From a virus: a stretch of 64,000 bases of DNA. The DNA lies in IMG/VR virus record IMGVR_UViG_3300008116_000058, positions 1 to 64,000 of that record; one strand, written 5' to 3'. Of this stretch, positions 1 through 8,351 are shown piece by piece. The notes beneath the pieces were generated by a model, which worked only from the letters and a program-made list of their open reading frames with translations, had not been told where the DNA came from and ran no database searches. Within the stretch, counting starts at the first letter, position 1. Each line of letters opens with the position of its first letter. Both the position numbers and the translations under genes were made by a program.

Positions 1-1440
1 GAAACCAACCAAGATGGTGTTTTCAACCATGTATGGGTTCTTGTAGACTTGGAAACGACTTGCGAAGTTACCAACCTTGCTTACACCCATTGCGAACTTG
101 GCGCTGTCACCATCAGTGTTGACAACGAAGCCTGGAATTGACTCCAAGATTGTTGCAACGTCTGGTGAACAGACGAGGAAGTTAGCACCACCACGGAGGG
201 TCAATTGGTGAATCTTGTTGCTGACCTTTTGGATCTTGTTACCAAGAGTTTGGAACCAAGTTGACTTGGTGTAGTATCCACCGGTACCAGCGGTTGTGGT
301 ATCAGTGATGACTCCACTGTCGCTGATTTCACGGTTGATCTTAGCGCTCCAACGTGAGGTGGTTACGCTTGGAACGTTGGTGATCAACATGTCAAGGATT
401 TCGAGGTCGATTTCCATTGATACGTACTCACTCAAGAGAGCAGTCAATTCTGCCTCTGCGTCGATGCTGTGGTAAGCATTCAAGTCTTGAGCAAGTTCAG
501 GTGTCCAAACGGCCTTCAACTTACGGGTCTTGGCAACGATTGGCTCACTCTTCAACTCAAGGTTAACTTCAGGGATACCGATTGAGCTCAAGCTGTCGGT
601 TGTGGTCTTGTCTTCGAAATCACCACGATTGCTGTCCTTAGGTTGTACACTGTAGTTAACGGTCAAGCTAGCAGAAGCTGGGTTTGAACCGGAAACAACG
701 AAGGTTACTTCTGAACCATTGATTGAGGTCAATGATGGGAAGTAGGTGTTGATGCTACCTGCGGTGATGGTGAATGAACGAACACCGTTGGCGTCGAACA
801 CGTTACCAGCAGCACTTGAAGCACTGTACAAGTTGGTGGTGGTCAAAGTGAAAACTTCGCCAGCAGCAACAGATGCACTGAAGGTTGCGTCATAGTTAAC
901 GCCACTCAAACTTGACACAGCAGCGCGGGTAGCGGTGATGTGATTGATTGATTGATCGTTAATTGAGTAACCGAAACGACCTGCACCGTAGAGACCACCA
1001 GTTGCACTATCGGTTGAACCGAGCTTGGTGCCGGTACCGCCGAAGAGTGAACTATAGTTGTTTGATGCATCCTTAGTGAAAGCACCGTTGTTGGTACCAT
1101 ACTTGAAGTCTAAATAGAAGATAAGACCGCTTGGGAGGTTCATTGGTTGAACGCTCACAAACTCCTTAGCAGCGATTTCAGCAAACACACGGCGAACGAG
1201 TGGGAGAGCAACGCCTGCCCATTGTTCACTGTTTGATGAAGTACCGGTTGCGGTAGCTTCGTCAAGAAGTTGCTTTGCTTGGTTTTCAAGAAGGATTGAC
1301 ATGTTTGCCTTCTCGACGCCATTTAGGCCTTCGAGCAAACCAGTTTGATCCCACTTTGATTGTAGTCCACGGGTCTTGGCCATAAGCTCTGCCTGTGGAT
1401 TCATATTTGTTGTTAGAAGTGACTTTACATCAGCACTCAT
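1..1440 (-). CDS. 23: Major capsid protein, T4 gp23-like (3' end beyond window)
   Basis: Forms the hexameric lattice of the head. The frame is open from the ATG at 1440 to base 1, so 480 residues are visible and the C-terminus is missing. The segment KTRKLKAVWTPELAQDLNAY followed by IDAEAELTALLSEYVSMEID matches the most conserved part of T4 gp23 (KSRQLKAAYSIELAQDL, then MDADAELSGIL). Residues 58-61 read LLDE followed by Ala: an L-x-E site placed like the T4 gp21 cleavage site at E65/A66, so the first about 61 residues are probably removed at maturation. The middle (about 130-250) is a Ser/Thr/Gly-rich insertion unlike T4. A Shine-Dalgarno AGGA precedes the start. It is the last gene of the head run seen here, 42 bases after the scaffold gene. 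Family assignment is firm. Confidence 0.95.
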   Translation of the reverse strand, partial: MSADVKSLLTTNMNPQAELMAKTRGLQSKWDQTGLLEGLNGVEKANMSILLENQAKQLLDEATATGTSSNSEQWAGVALPLVRRVFAEIAAKEFVSVQPMNLPSGLIFYLDFKYGTNNGAFTKDASNNYSSLFGGTGTKLGSTDSATGGLYGAGRFGYSINDQSINHITATRAAVSSLSGVNYDATFSASVAAGEVFTLTTTNLYSASSAAGNVFDANGVRSFTITAGSINTYFPSLTSINGSEVTFVVSGSNPASASLTVNYSVQPKDSNRGDFEDKTTTDSLSSIGIPEVNLELKSEPIVAKTRKLKAVWTPELAQDLNAYHSIDAEAELTALLSEYVSMEIDLEILDMLITNVPSVTTSRWSAKINREISDSGVITDTTTAGTGGYYTKSTWFQTLGNKIQKVSNKIHQLTLRGGANFLVCSPDVATILESIPGFVVNTDGDSAKFAMGVSKVGNFASRFQVYKNPYMVENTILVGF

Positions 1441-1482
1441 AATATTATTCCTGTTTGTTTAATTTGTTGTTATCAGACTTTA

Positions 1483-2550
1483 TTACTTCTTAATGCCAGC
1501 GAGCGTCTTGAATCTCTCTGCCATTTGGTTACCACCAGCAACAATTGGTTGTGATGGTTTTGTACTTGCAACTGCCTTACTTGCCAAACCTTCGGTGATA
1601 GTAGTTGCAGTTGTATTTTTCTTCTTAACAACTGATCCACCCAAATTAAACGATTCGGCCATAATAGCATAGGTTAATTTAACCTCACGTACACTCGTAG
1701 TGAGATCAAAGTTTTCGACAACCTTCATCTTTTGTTCATTGTTCAAACTAAATTGCTTGAACAACTTGTTGGTATAAAGCAACTTGGCATTCAACAAGTT
1801 AACTTCATTGATTTGGCTGCGCAAAATTTCAACGGTCTTCATTGCTTCATCACGTTGTGCGGTGACTTCTGCAATTTGTTCCTCATAAACGGACTCATCC
1901 TTTTCAGAGTCGTCGTCATTCTTTTCCTTTTCTTCTGCCTCACCATCTTCCTTCTTGGCTTCACTTAGACCCTCTTCGGATTCAAGTTCAGCGAGAAGTT
2001 CGTCAAGAGAAATCTCTTCGATTTCTTCTGCGGCAGGAGCAGCTGCGGCATCAGGAGCAGGTGCTGGAGCAGGAGCAGCTGCGGCATTAGGATCCGCAGG
2101 AGCGGCTGGTGCAGCGGCCATTGGGGTATCAGACACAGGAGCAGCTGGAGCAGGTGTGTCAGACACAGGAGCAGGAGCAGGTGCTGGAACAGCAGTTGGA
2201 TCTGCTGGTGCAGCAGGAGCAGCCATCATGTTTGGATCGGCTGGAGCTGGTTCACCTTCTTCTTCCATTGCATCCTTTTCGAGTTCGGCAATAATTTCTT
2301 CCAATTCAGCATCACTGATTTGGTCTTCTTGTGCCATACCATCTTCTGATGGTTGTGTCATAGTGTCGTTTGAAGAAATAGCATTACCAGATGACATACC
2401 TTCATCTGCGGCTTCTTCCTTTAGTCTTTCTGCGAACAATGCTTGCACACGTTCACCGAAGGCTTCTTCAAGTGCTACCTTTGCATTTGCAAGAGCGGTA
2501 GCACGAACTGCCTTAGCGTCCGCAAGCGCTTCTTTTAATAGATCTGACAT
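1483..2550 (-). CDS. 22: Prohead scaffold core protein, T4 gp22-like
   Basis: 355 residues; internal scaffold around which the prohead assembles and which gp21 then degrades. The position between protease and capsid genes is that of T4 gene 22. The N-terminus (MSDLLKEALADAKAV) and residues 30-60 are helical and charged. Residues about 95-170 are an Ala/Pro low-complexity tract with repeated PAPAPAP and VSDTP units. The C-terminal third carries a predicted coiled coil and the block NLLNAKLLYTNKLFKQFSLN, which in my knowledge is typical of gp22 C-termini in marine T4-like phages. Several L-x-E sites would let the protease shred it. SD AAGGA precedes the ATG. The low-complexity part creates a long spurious open frame on the other strand. 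Confidence 0.85.
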   Translation of the reverse strand: MSDLLKEALADAKAVRATALANAKVALEEAFGERVQALFAERLKEEAADEGMSSGNAISSNDTMTQPSEDGMAQEDQISDAELEEIIAELEKDAMEEEGEPAPADPNMMAAPAAPADPTAVPAPAPAPVSDTPAPAAPVSDTPMAAAPAAPADPNAAAAPAPAPAPDAAAAPAAEEIEEISLDELLAELESEEGLSEAKKEDGEAEEKEKNDDDSEKDESVYEEQIAEVTAQRDEAMKTVEILRSQINEVNLLNAKLLYTNKLFKQFSLNNEQKMKVVENFDLTTSVREVKLTYAIMAESFNLGGSVVKKKNTTATTITEGLASKAVASTKPSQPIVAGGNQMAERFKTLAGIKK

Positions 2551-2704
2551 ATTATATTTTCCTTGTGGTTCTGAAGTTATTGAGGAGGAACTTCAATCGA
2601 ATTTTTTATTATTGTGGCAGCAAAGACTTTGCCGCATTTGAATATAAATATATACGTTTTTTTTAAAACATATAAAAATCTTCATGTTTGTATGGTATTA
2701 ACGT

Positions 2705-2713
2705 CTATTTATA
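2705..2713 (+). promoter_or_regulatory. Candidate late promoter motif CTATTTATA
   Basis: The only clear plus-strand copy of the motif found upstream of many minus-strand genes. It sits 14 bases before the ATG at 2728, which shows that the motif follows gene direction. Confidence 0.55.
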
Positions 2714-2727
2714 TAGCATCGTAATTT

Positions 2728-3243
2728 ATGTCTAAAGATTCAAAAACACAGCTTAAAACACTCATTAAGAAGTTGATATATGAGGTGTTAGATGAAGCTG
2801 AACGTGAAACTATCGTTGATAAAAAGGAGATTCAGTTGAATCCTCCTAATACATTTGAATCATATTTGAAACAAAACGTGGGTGTTTCATTTACAAATGA
2901 AGAAAGAGTAGCATCTACAGTTCCAAACATACGTACTCCCTTTTCACGTACCCAATTTGAAATTCGTTATAAAAGTACCGAAGATATTTTAAACGGTGGT
3001 AAAATGGAAAAGATTAACAAAACCACCGTAGTTAAAAAGATTCGTTCTGGAAACTTGTTGGCATATAAGAGTTTTACTTTGATTGAACCAACACAAAAAC
3101 CTGAATCCCCCGATCCAAAAAAGCCAGAACCAATCAAAGTGACAATTATTACATCTGACAGTTTCACTAATATCAAAGGTGATACACAACTGTTACCAGA
3201 TTTCCTTCAGAAAATAAATGACGCTGGCAATATAGGACTATAA
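2728..3243 (+). CDS. Hypothetical protein, plus-strand cassette gene 1
   Basis: 171 residues, not recognised. It is one of only three genes in the window on the plus strand. The N-terminal 35 residues are an amphipathic charged helix (KTLIKKLIYEVLDEAERE), a type of start shared by several head and neck genes here and containing an I-x-E protease-like site. The rest is a mixed alpha/beta sequence with a proline-rich stretch near residue 125. It ends one base before the next gene starts, so the two are probably co-transcribed from the motif at 2705. A structural or head-associated role is inferred only from location. Confidence 0.75.
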   Translation: MSKDSKTQLKTLIKKLIYEVLDEAERETIVDKKEIQLNPPNTFESYLKQNVGVSFTNEERVASTVPNIRTPFSRTQFEIRYKSTEDILNGGKMEKINKTTVVKKIRSGNLLAYKSFTLIEPTQKPESPDPKKPEPIKVTIITSDSFTNIKGDTQLLPDFLQKINDAGNIGL

Positions 3244-3244
3244 T

Positions 3245-4192
3245 ATGGACAAAATCAGTGGAATAGTACAAACACACAATCCAAATAAAGAAGGTAAACA
3301 TCCGCATTTGATCAATCGATCAAAAGCAAGTCACATGTTGAACCCACAGAAAGTGGAAGATACAGATACCAATTTGGTTCCTCTTAAAGATTGGAAACCC
3401 GGTGATATTGAAATGTTTGCAAGTATGGGGTTCTCAGGAGTAAACTCCGGAGACGAAGGATATCACATGGAAGAAGACAGTCTTCCTACAGAACTTGCAG
3501 ATGAAAAGAAGTTTACACGACGTATATCCAGAACCAAAGATCATAAATGGGTACTCGAAAAGAAAAGTTTTTCAGAACCAAATGGTTCTTACAAATTAGA
3601 AAAAGTATATGGTAAACTAATGGGTACCGATAAAAATCCCGGTCTATTAGATTATTTTGATACATTAACAAACGAATTGACAGAAAATCTATATTTATAC
3701 AAAAGTATGAAATTAAAATCTATCATAGAAAACCTTCCAGCATCAAAGATGTCACCACCTCAATCTGACATCACCGCAGTAAGTAAACACGCTGTTGCTG
3801 AAACTACACACCCAGAACCAGTCGCACAAGCACCAGTGGTTCAACGTGGTCTATCCAAAGAACAAAAGAAGATGCTTCAAGAGTTGGTGTTTGAATATAA
3901 CAAATACAATGAAGTGTTGGAAGCACGTAAAACTTTGATGGAAGTCGCCAATAAGATGGGAAACATCGGTGAACTATCAGAAGCATACTTGGTAGAAAAA
4001 CTTCATGAAGGTAACAAAGAAGAAAACGCATGGTTCGAAGAAAAGACCATTCGTAAACATACTAACGAAATCAAAAAGATGACCACCGAATTCAAGAAGA
4101 TGGCAGCTGACTGTGAATCAAAAATGAGAGAAATGCAAGGTCTATATCAAGAATGTGGCATGATGTTGGAACGTTATTTCCACATGGAATAA
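3245..4192 (+). CDS. Hypothetical protein with C-terminal coiled coil, cassette gene 2
   Basis: 315 residues, not recognised. The N-terminal half is polar without an obvious domain. Residues about 195-315 are rich in Lys, Glu and Met, strongly helical, and probably form a coiled coil (from LSKEQKKMLQELVFEYNKYN to the C-terminus). It follows the preceding gene with no gap and is closed by a strong terminator hairpin at 4213-4240. The pair lies opposite in direction to the head genes around it, which suggests an inserted or inverted cassette. No function is assigned. Confidence 0.75.
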   Translation: MDKISGIVQTHNPNKEGKHPHLINRSKASHMLNPQKVEDTDTNLVPLKDWKPGDIEMFASMGFSGVNSGDEGYHMEEDSLPTELADEKKFTRRISRTKDHKWVLEKKSFSEPNGSYKLEKVYGKLMGTDKNPGLLDYFDTLTNELTENLYLYKSMKLKSIIENLPASKMSPPQSDITAVSKHAVAETTHPEPVAQAPVVQRGLSKEQKKMLQELVFEYNKYNEVLEARKTLMEVANKMGNIGELSEAYLVEKLHEGNKEENAWFEEKTIRKHTNEIKKMTTEFKKMAADCESKMREMQGLYQECGMMLERYFHME

Positions 4193-4212
4193 TTAATGTA
4201 TAAATAAAAAAA

Positions 4213-4240
4213 GAAACCCACTCGAAAGAGTGGGTTTTTT
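4213..4240. terminator. Bidirectional rho-independent terminator
   Basis: Ten-base stem (AAACCCACTC / GAGTGGGTTT) with a GAAA loop, flanked by A and T runs, between the converging ends of the plus-strand cassette (4192) and the minus-strand gene ending at 4258. Confidence 0.85.
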
Positions 4241-4257
4241 GTTGTTCAGGTTAAGTA

Positions 4258-5406
4258 TCAGAAGTAATTCTTGTAATCAGATTTGAAGTTTTCTTCGAAC
4301 TTAGATTTGTCGAATGACAACGGCTCGCCAGGTTTGACAATATCAGAACCGGTCTTTGGTGTTGCCTTAGCTCTTGTACCAGCTGCGGCCGACTTTGTTC
4401 TTTCAATTCCAGCCTTCCTATCCTTTTCAGCAGCGGCCTTGTCATCATCCGCTTTCTTGAGCTTAGCTTGTTCCTCGTCACTGTCTTTTTTGGCCTTATC
4501 TACCTTTGCCTTTTCTTCATCATCCTTTTGAATCTGAGCCGTGTCGTCTTGACCATTCTTTGCGAGAGCAGTTAATTGATCAAAGATTTCTTTACCTCTT
4601 TTCTCATTTGGATTGACTGTAACAAATGTTCCGTCTTTTTGTCTATGACTCCACGCACCTTTTTCAAACTTGAAAATATTTGGAACGTTTCCAAGTTTTA
4701 CTTTTAACATCAAACCATCCTTGATATTAACAGTTGGGGTCAAATCAATGTCTTTAAACAAGGCTTCCACTTGTGCATCAACCTTCATACCAGAAACAAG
4801 TTTTCCATTAATAATATCAAAGATATCAAGAATATCCTTGATCACAGGCTTAACTTGTTCTTTTGTTGGACTTGCCACATTCAATGCTTTTAATGAAACT
4901 GATAATTGATTAAGTTTAGTCAAAAACGCTTTAATCAACTTCAAATCCTTTTCATTAACATTTGGATCCGCAGCAACATTTTTCTCACCACGACCTTCAA
5001 TGCCAGGTTGTGCATAAGTTGCATCCTCAGTAACAGGTGTTGCTGGAGTTTTTGGTAAACGAGGATTCATCACCTGACGTAATCCATAAGTAATGTTTAC
5101 CAACAATGGTATTAACGCCCCCAACTCCTTAGCAAATGTATTAATATCTGCCGAAGTCATTGCTTCTTTAACCAATTCTTTTCTCAACTGTTCAACATTA
5201 CCACCCAATTGTTTTTGAATAGATGCTTTGTTAAGATTACTCAATGCAACTGATTTAATTTTTTGAAGTAATGCTTTTGCATACTTAGCATCAGCAGGAT
5301 TTGACATCTTCAACGTTGACATCGTTTTAATACGATTAGCCAAACCGCCTGCAACCAATGGATTTTGTTTTACAGAAGTTAATTGTTTAGTCAAAACCGG
5401 AGTCAA
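4258..5406 (-). CDS. 3' part of a frameshifted head-module gene
   Basis: 382 residues from a TTG that is probably not a real start. The same frame is open and protein-like well upstream of it: a (Gly)n-Thr-Ala-Pro repeat, then a Pro-Glu-Pro-Thr-Lys-Pro-Gly repeat region, then the globular part beginning near TPVLTKQLTSVKQNP. It therefore continues the protein whose first part ends at 5403 in a different frame; one missing base near 5711-5722 separates them. The globular part is helical and not recognised. The C-terminus is very Lys/Asp/Ala-rich (KADDDKAAAEKDRKAG), followed by a basic tail ending in Phe. Read together, the gene would be 4258-7193, about 978 residues. A head-associated role is inferred from its place between scaffold and protease genes. 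Confidence 0.7.
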   Translation of the reverse strand: MTPVLTKQLTSVKQNPLVAGGLANRIKTMSTLKMSNPADAKYAKALLQKIKSVALSNLNKASIQKQLGGNVEQLRKELVKEAMTSADINTFAKELGALIPLLVNITYGLRQVMNPRLPKTPATPVTEDATYAQPGIEGRGEKNVAADPNVNEKDLKLIKAFLTKLNQLSVSLKALNVASPTKEQVKPVIKDILDIFDIINGKLVSGMKVDAQVEALFKDIDLTPTVNIKDGLMLKVKLGNVPNIFKFEKGAWSHRQKDGTFVTVNPNEKRGKEIFDQLTALAKNGQDDTAQIQKDDEEKAKVDKAKKDSDEEQAKLKKADDDKAAAEKDRKAGIERTKSAAAGTRAKATPKTGSDIVKPGEPLSFDKSKFEENFKSDYKNYF

Positions 5407-7193
5407 ATTAATTGGAGTACCACCGGCAAGTTTTGGCTCAGGTGTACCGGGCTTCGCTGGTTCTGGTTCTCCTGGCTTTGTTGGCTCAGGTTCACCGGGC
5501 TTCGCTGGTTCAGGTGTGCCTGGCTTCGTTGGCTCGGGTGTACTTGGAGTTGTTGGATCAGGTGTGCCTGGCTTTGGTTTTGGTGTTTTGCCACCGCCTC
5601 CACCGCCACCGCCTGGTGCGGTTCCACCGCCACCGCCTCCACCGCCTGGTGCGGTTCCACCGCCACCGCCTCCACCGCCTGGTGCGGTTCCACCGCCACC
5701 ACCTCCACCGCACCACCGCCTGGTGTAGCTGGGGTTGGAGGTGTTGAAGCTTCTTTATCATCTACAACAACATCTTTAGGAAATTCCAATTTATATTTTG
5801 GAAACTCTGCCATCAAACTTTCAATGATATCAACAGCAGTTTTTGCTTGTGGAATTTTCTTTAAATTGTCCACCAACTCTGAGGTTGATGCACCTTTTAC
5901 TTTAAATGTCTTTGCAACATCTTTTAGATATGTTGAAATTTCTTTTCCAATGTTAAACTTAAGATTCTCAACTGCTTTAAGTTGATTTGGATTCAATGTA
6001 GGTGCAGATGGAGTAACAGGAGTCGTTGGTGCTGTTGCAGGAGCAGATGTTGCCGGATCCGCTTCAGATAAAATATCTTGTACGATATTAGACAACATCA
6101 AAGATTCATTTTTAATTGAAGGAATTGCTCCTACAGTGGCTCCCACCGGAGCACCACCAGCTAAAGTTGCAACACCGGTTTTAACGCCAGCTCCAACGGA
6201 TGCTGATGCGCTTTCACCCTTTAACAAACCTAGACCTGTACGTAAAACAAAACTGACAGCCGTGGCAAGAATAAACACTTGTGAAGAAGCTAATACACCA
6301 AGACCCAATGTTCCTGCACTGATAGCTGCTGCAAAAGTTAACAAACCAATAATGATACCAGATTTAATTGGATTTTCACGTCCATATTTTCCTAATGCAT
6401 CGATGGTACTAAGAATGGTAGAAGTTTCTTTACCAGATGAATCTATCTTTGATAGTTTATCACGAAGCAACTTTTTCTTTACTTCAAACAAACGATCAAA
6501 ATCTTGTACTGGTTGAAGGTTTTGAAGTTTTGCCCATTGTGCATCAAATACTTCATTTAATTTACGTGCCAACTTTTCAACACCACCGACACCAGCAAAA
6601 GCAGTTCCGGTCAACATTGCTGGAGTTAAAAGTGTACCAGCAAATGCTAAATCACCTGCACCACTTGCAATTTGTTTACCCTTCTGCCAAATTCCACCGG
6701 CCCATCCACTCATCTTGACTGGAACAGAACCAACTTTATCAGGTATAGATTTATCAAATGTCTTGAGTTGACCTAAATAATCCCCCAAACTTCTTGTGAA
6801 GTTTTGGTTTCTGGCTTTAAGATATGCTTCGTTTCCTGCATCAGTTGTGGAACCTTTAACACCAAATTTATTTTGTACCCAATTGCCAAGTGTACCACCC
6901 AACTTACCACCGGTGGCTAACTTGTTGATACCAGCTCTAGCTTTTGCTCCCAAACCGGCAGCTTTTGCTGCAAATTGATCACCAAACTTTTCTTGAATAA
7001 GTTGTTCGGTAATCTCAAGATTTTCCAACTGAAGAATCAATTCTTTTTGAGCAGACAGTCCGTCAATATAGTGTTGAAAAAACTCTTTGGTTCTATCGCC
7101 AAAAAGTGATTCGTATTGATCAAAAAAAGCAACTTCCTCGGAAAGAAGTTGCTTGAAATATAAATTTTCAATTATCAGTTGAGTGTTGTTCAT
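5403..7193 (-). CDS. 5' part of a frameshifted head-module gene
   Basis: 596 residues as read. Residues 1-70 are helical and contain L-x-E/I-x-E sites (LIIE, LLSE). Residues about 75-120 are Gly/Ala/Lys-rich. About 260-330 contain two hydrophobic helices (IIIGLLTFAAAISAGTLGLG), so it may contact membrane or a hydrophobic core. From about residue 480 the frame enters the 33-base repeat and gives a nonsense-looking run of Val-Glu-Pro-His-Gln units to its stop at 5403, whereas the neighbouring frame gives clean Gly-rich and Pro-rich repeats. I conclude the true protein shifts frame at about 5711-5722. The start lies 3 bases after the gp21 stop. Function unknown; a gp67/gp68-like or injected head protein is possible by position. 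Confidence 0.75.
   Translation of the reverse strand: MNNTQLIIENLYFKQLLSEEVAFFDQYESLFGDRTKEFFQHYIDGLSAQKELILQLENLEITEQLIQEKFGDQFAAKAAGLGAKARAGINKLATGGKLGGTLGNWVQNKFGVKGSTTDAGNEAYLKARNQNFTRSLGDYLGQLKTFDKSIPDKVGSVPVKMSGWAGGIWQKGKQIASGAGDLAFAGTLLTPAMLTGTAFAGVGGVEKLARKLNEVFDAQWAKLQNLQPVQDFDRLFEVKKKLLRDKLSKIDSSGKETSTILSTIDALGKYGRENPIKSGIIIGLLTFAAAISAGTLGLGVLASSQVFILATAVSFVLRTGLGLLKGESASASVGAGVKTGVATLAGGAPVGATVGAIPSIKNESLMLSNIVQDILSEADPATSAPATAPTTPVTPSAPTLNPNQLKAVENLKFNIGKEISTYLKDVAKTFKVKGASTSELVDNLKKIPQAKTAVDIIESLMAEFPKYKLEFPKDVVVDDKEASTPPTPATPGGGAVEVVAVEPHQAVEAVAVEPHQAVEAVAVEPHQAVAVEAVAKHQNQSQAHLIQQLQVHPSQRSQAHLNQRSPVNLSQQSQENQNQRSPVHLSQNLPVVLQLI
5588..5722 (-). repeat. 33-base tandem repeat encoding Gly-rich linker
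   Basis: Units of 33 bases start at 5615, 5648 and 5681, with a partial unit before 5615. In the downstream gene frame each unit encodes Gly-Thr-Ala-Pro followed by seven Gly. The last unit is imperfect (one base short near 5711-5722), which causes the frame change described for the surrounding gene. Confidence 0.85.
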
Positions 7194-7196
7194 ATT

Positions 7197-7808
7197 TTAT
7201 TTAACTTCAGAGATTATATCGTGAATCAACGATTCAATTTTTGCGTATTTGTTTACAGTAGTATTTTGTACAGACTCATTCAATGCACCAGTTGGAAATA
7301 AAAATGCTCCTCTGGTCGATGGATTACTTACAAAATCAAATGCAATAAGTTCAAAATCGTCTTGAACTTCATCTGCATTTTCTCTTACATTTTTACGTAC
7401 ACTTCCTAAACCACGACTACTAATACCCAACTTAATACCGGCCTTAAAAAGTGCTTTTAAAATATTACCACTTGGTGTAGGAAGTATTTCTACTTTACCA
7501 ACCAAATCATCACCATTCCACATCATTTCAACAACGTTATGACTGACGTTTTGAAGATTGACAACGCTACTGTCCGGATGGTCAAGTTCACCCAATGCAC
7601 GGCGTTCTTTTACGAAGTTGTCTTCATACTTCTTGACTTCACGTTCCAAAATATCTTTTGGATATACACGACCGTTTTGATTCTTTGCGTTTGCACGTTG
7701 AAGAACACCTTGCACGATCATAGATTTTGATGGATCGTCAGTTGCTTCATTCAACTGTCCACCAATTGGTTCAAAGAAAATCCAACCTGTTTGTACTGTT
7801 TTATCCAT
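7197..7808 (-). CDS. 21: Prohead core protease, T4 gp21-like (peptidase family S80)
   Basis: 203 residues, close to T4 gp21 (212). It cleaves scaffold, capsid and internal proteins at L-x-E or I-x-E sites during head maturation. GELDHP at 73-78 supplies the catalytic His (H77), and the serine loop is GISSRG at 128-133. The early segment on making a new gene product with local variation (NQNGRVYPKDILEREVKKYE) is also typical of the family. L-N-E occurs at 19-21 and again near residue 178, which would permit self-cleavage. It lies between a gene with a capsid-targeting-like N-terminus (7811-8350) and the frameshifted head gene, with only 2-3 base gaps. Assignment firm. Confidence 0.93.
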   Translation of the reverse strand: MDKTVQTGWIFFEPIGGQLNEATDDPSKSMIVQGVLQRANAKNQNGRVYPKDILEREVKKYEDNFVKERRALGELDHPDSSVVNLQNVSHNVVEMMWNGDDLVGKVEILPTPSGNILKALFKAGIKLGISSRGLGSVRKNVRENADEVQDDFELIAFDFVSNPSTRGAFLFPTGALNESVQNTTVNKYAKIESLIHDIISEVK

Positions 7809-7810
7809 AA

Positions 7811-8350
7811 TTAAGCTTGTTTTTTCTGTTGTGGTTGTGCAACGTATTGTGTTTGTGGCATTGGCTTAGCGGTTTGAATTGCAACTTGTCCACCTTTTGT
7901 TGTTGCTTTTGTTCCCGGTTCAGCAGTTTTTGGTTCTTTAGGCTTTTCTATCTTTAATGGTTCACCTTGACCCAAAATTGTAATCTTGAATCCGGGCTTC
8001 AAAAAGTATTCCTTATCATCCTCGTCACGTAGAATTACTACATAACGATCATAAAAATAGTCAAGACTGGTACTTGTTACTGAGATTTCATAATCACGAA
8101 CAGGTTGACCGTATCCTTTGGATGCTTGTATTGATACCTTCTTACCCAAAACTCTATTGTTCAAATTTTGTAAGAATGCTGCTTTTGATTCAGCCGTTGT
8201 TCTTGCAATCTTTGCTTCAAAATCACTAAAATCTGAACTAACATTATAGTCTACAGAAGTAGCAGGCAATGGTTGACCGCCCGCAGTCGATGTACCAAAA
8301 TGTTGAGGATCGTTTTCGTCCTCGGTAAGTAATTTGACAAGTGAAATCAT
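7811..8350 (-). CDS. Putative internal head protein with capsid-targeting-like N-terminus
   Basis: 179 residues, no recognised domain. The first ten residues MISLVKLLTE end in L-T-E at positions 8-10, the spacing of the T4 internal-protein targeting sequence MKTYQEFIAE, which gp21 cleaves after E10. Three more genes in this window share the pattern. The middle (about 40-120) looks like a small beta-rich domain; the last 50 residues are Lys/Pro/Gln-rich and disordered. It lies directly upstream of the gp21 gene, where T4 keeps prohead core genes. A packaged core protein is inferred; the sequence itself only shows the N-terminal pattern and the location. Confidence 0.75.
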   Translation of the reverse strand: MISLVKLLTEDENDPQHFGTSTAGGQPLPATSVDYNVSSDFSDFEAKIARTTAESKAAFLQNLNNRVLGKKVSIQASKGYGQPVRDYEISVTSTSLDYFYDRYVVILRDEDDKEYFLKPGFKITILGQGEPLKIEKPKEPKTAEPGTKATTKGGQVAIQTAKPMPQTQYVAQPQQKKQA

Positions 8351-8351
8351 A

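Noticed and set aside
1955-2641. Long plus-strand open frame opposite the scaffold gene (Ala/Ser/Gly-rich)
   Set aside because: Image of the Ala/Pro repeats of the minus-strand gene; no ribosome site or family, and the coding strand is clear.
5588-5722. Regular repeats that might suggest a CRISPR array
   Set aside because: Units are contiguous, without spacers, and encode a Gly-rich linker.
5412-5985. Plus-strand frames rich in Pro, His or Trp across the repeat
   Set aside because: All are other-frame readings of the 33-base Gly repeat and Pro-Glu-Pro linker of the head gene.
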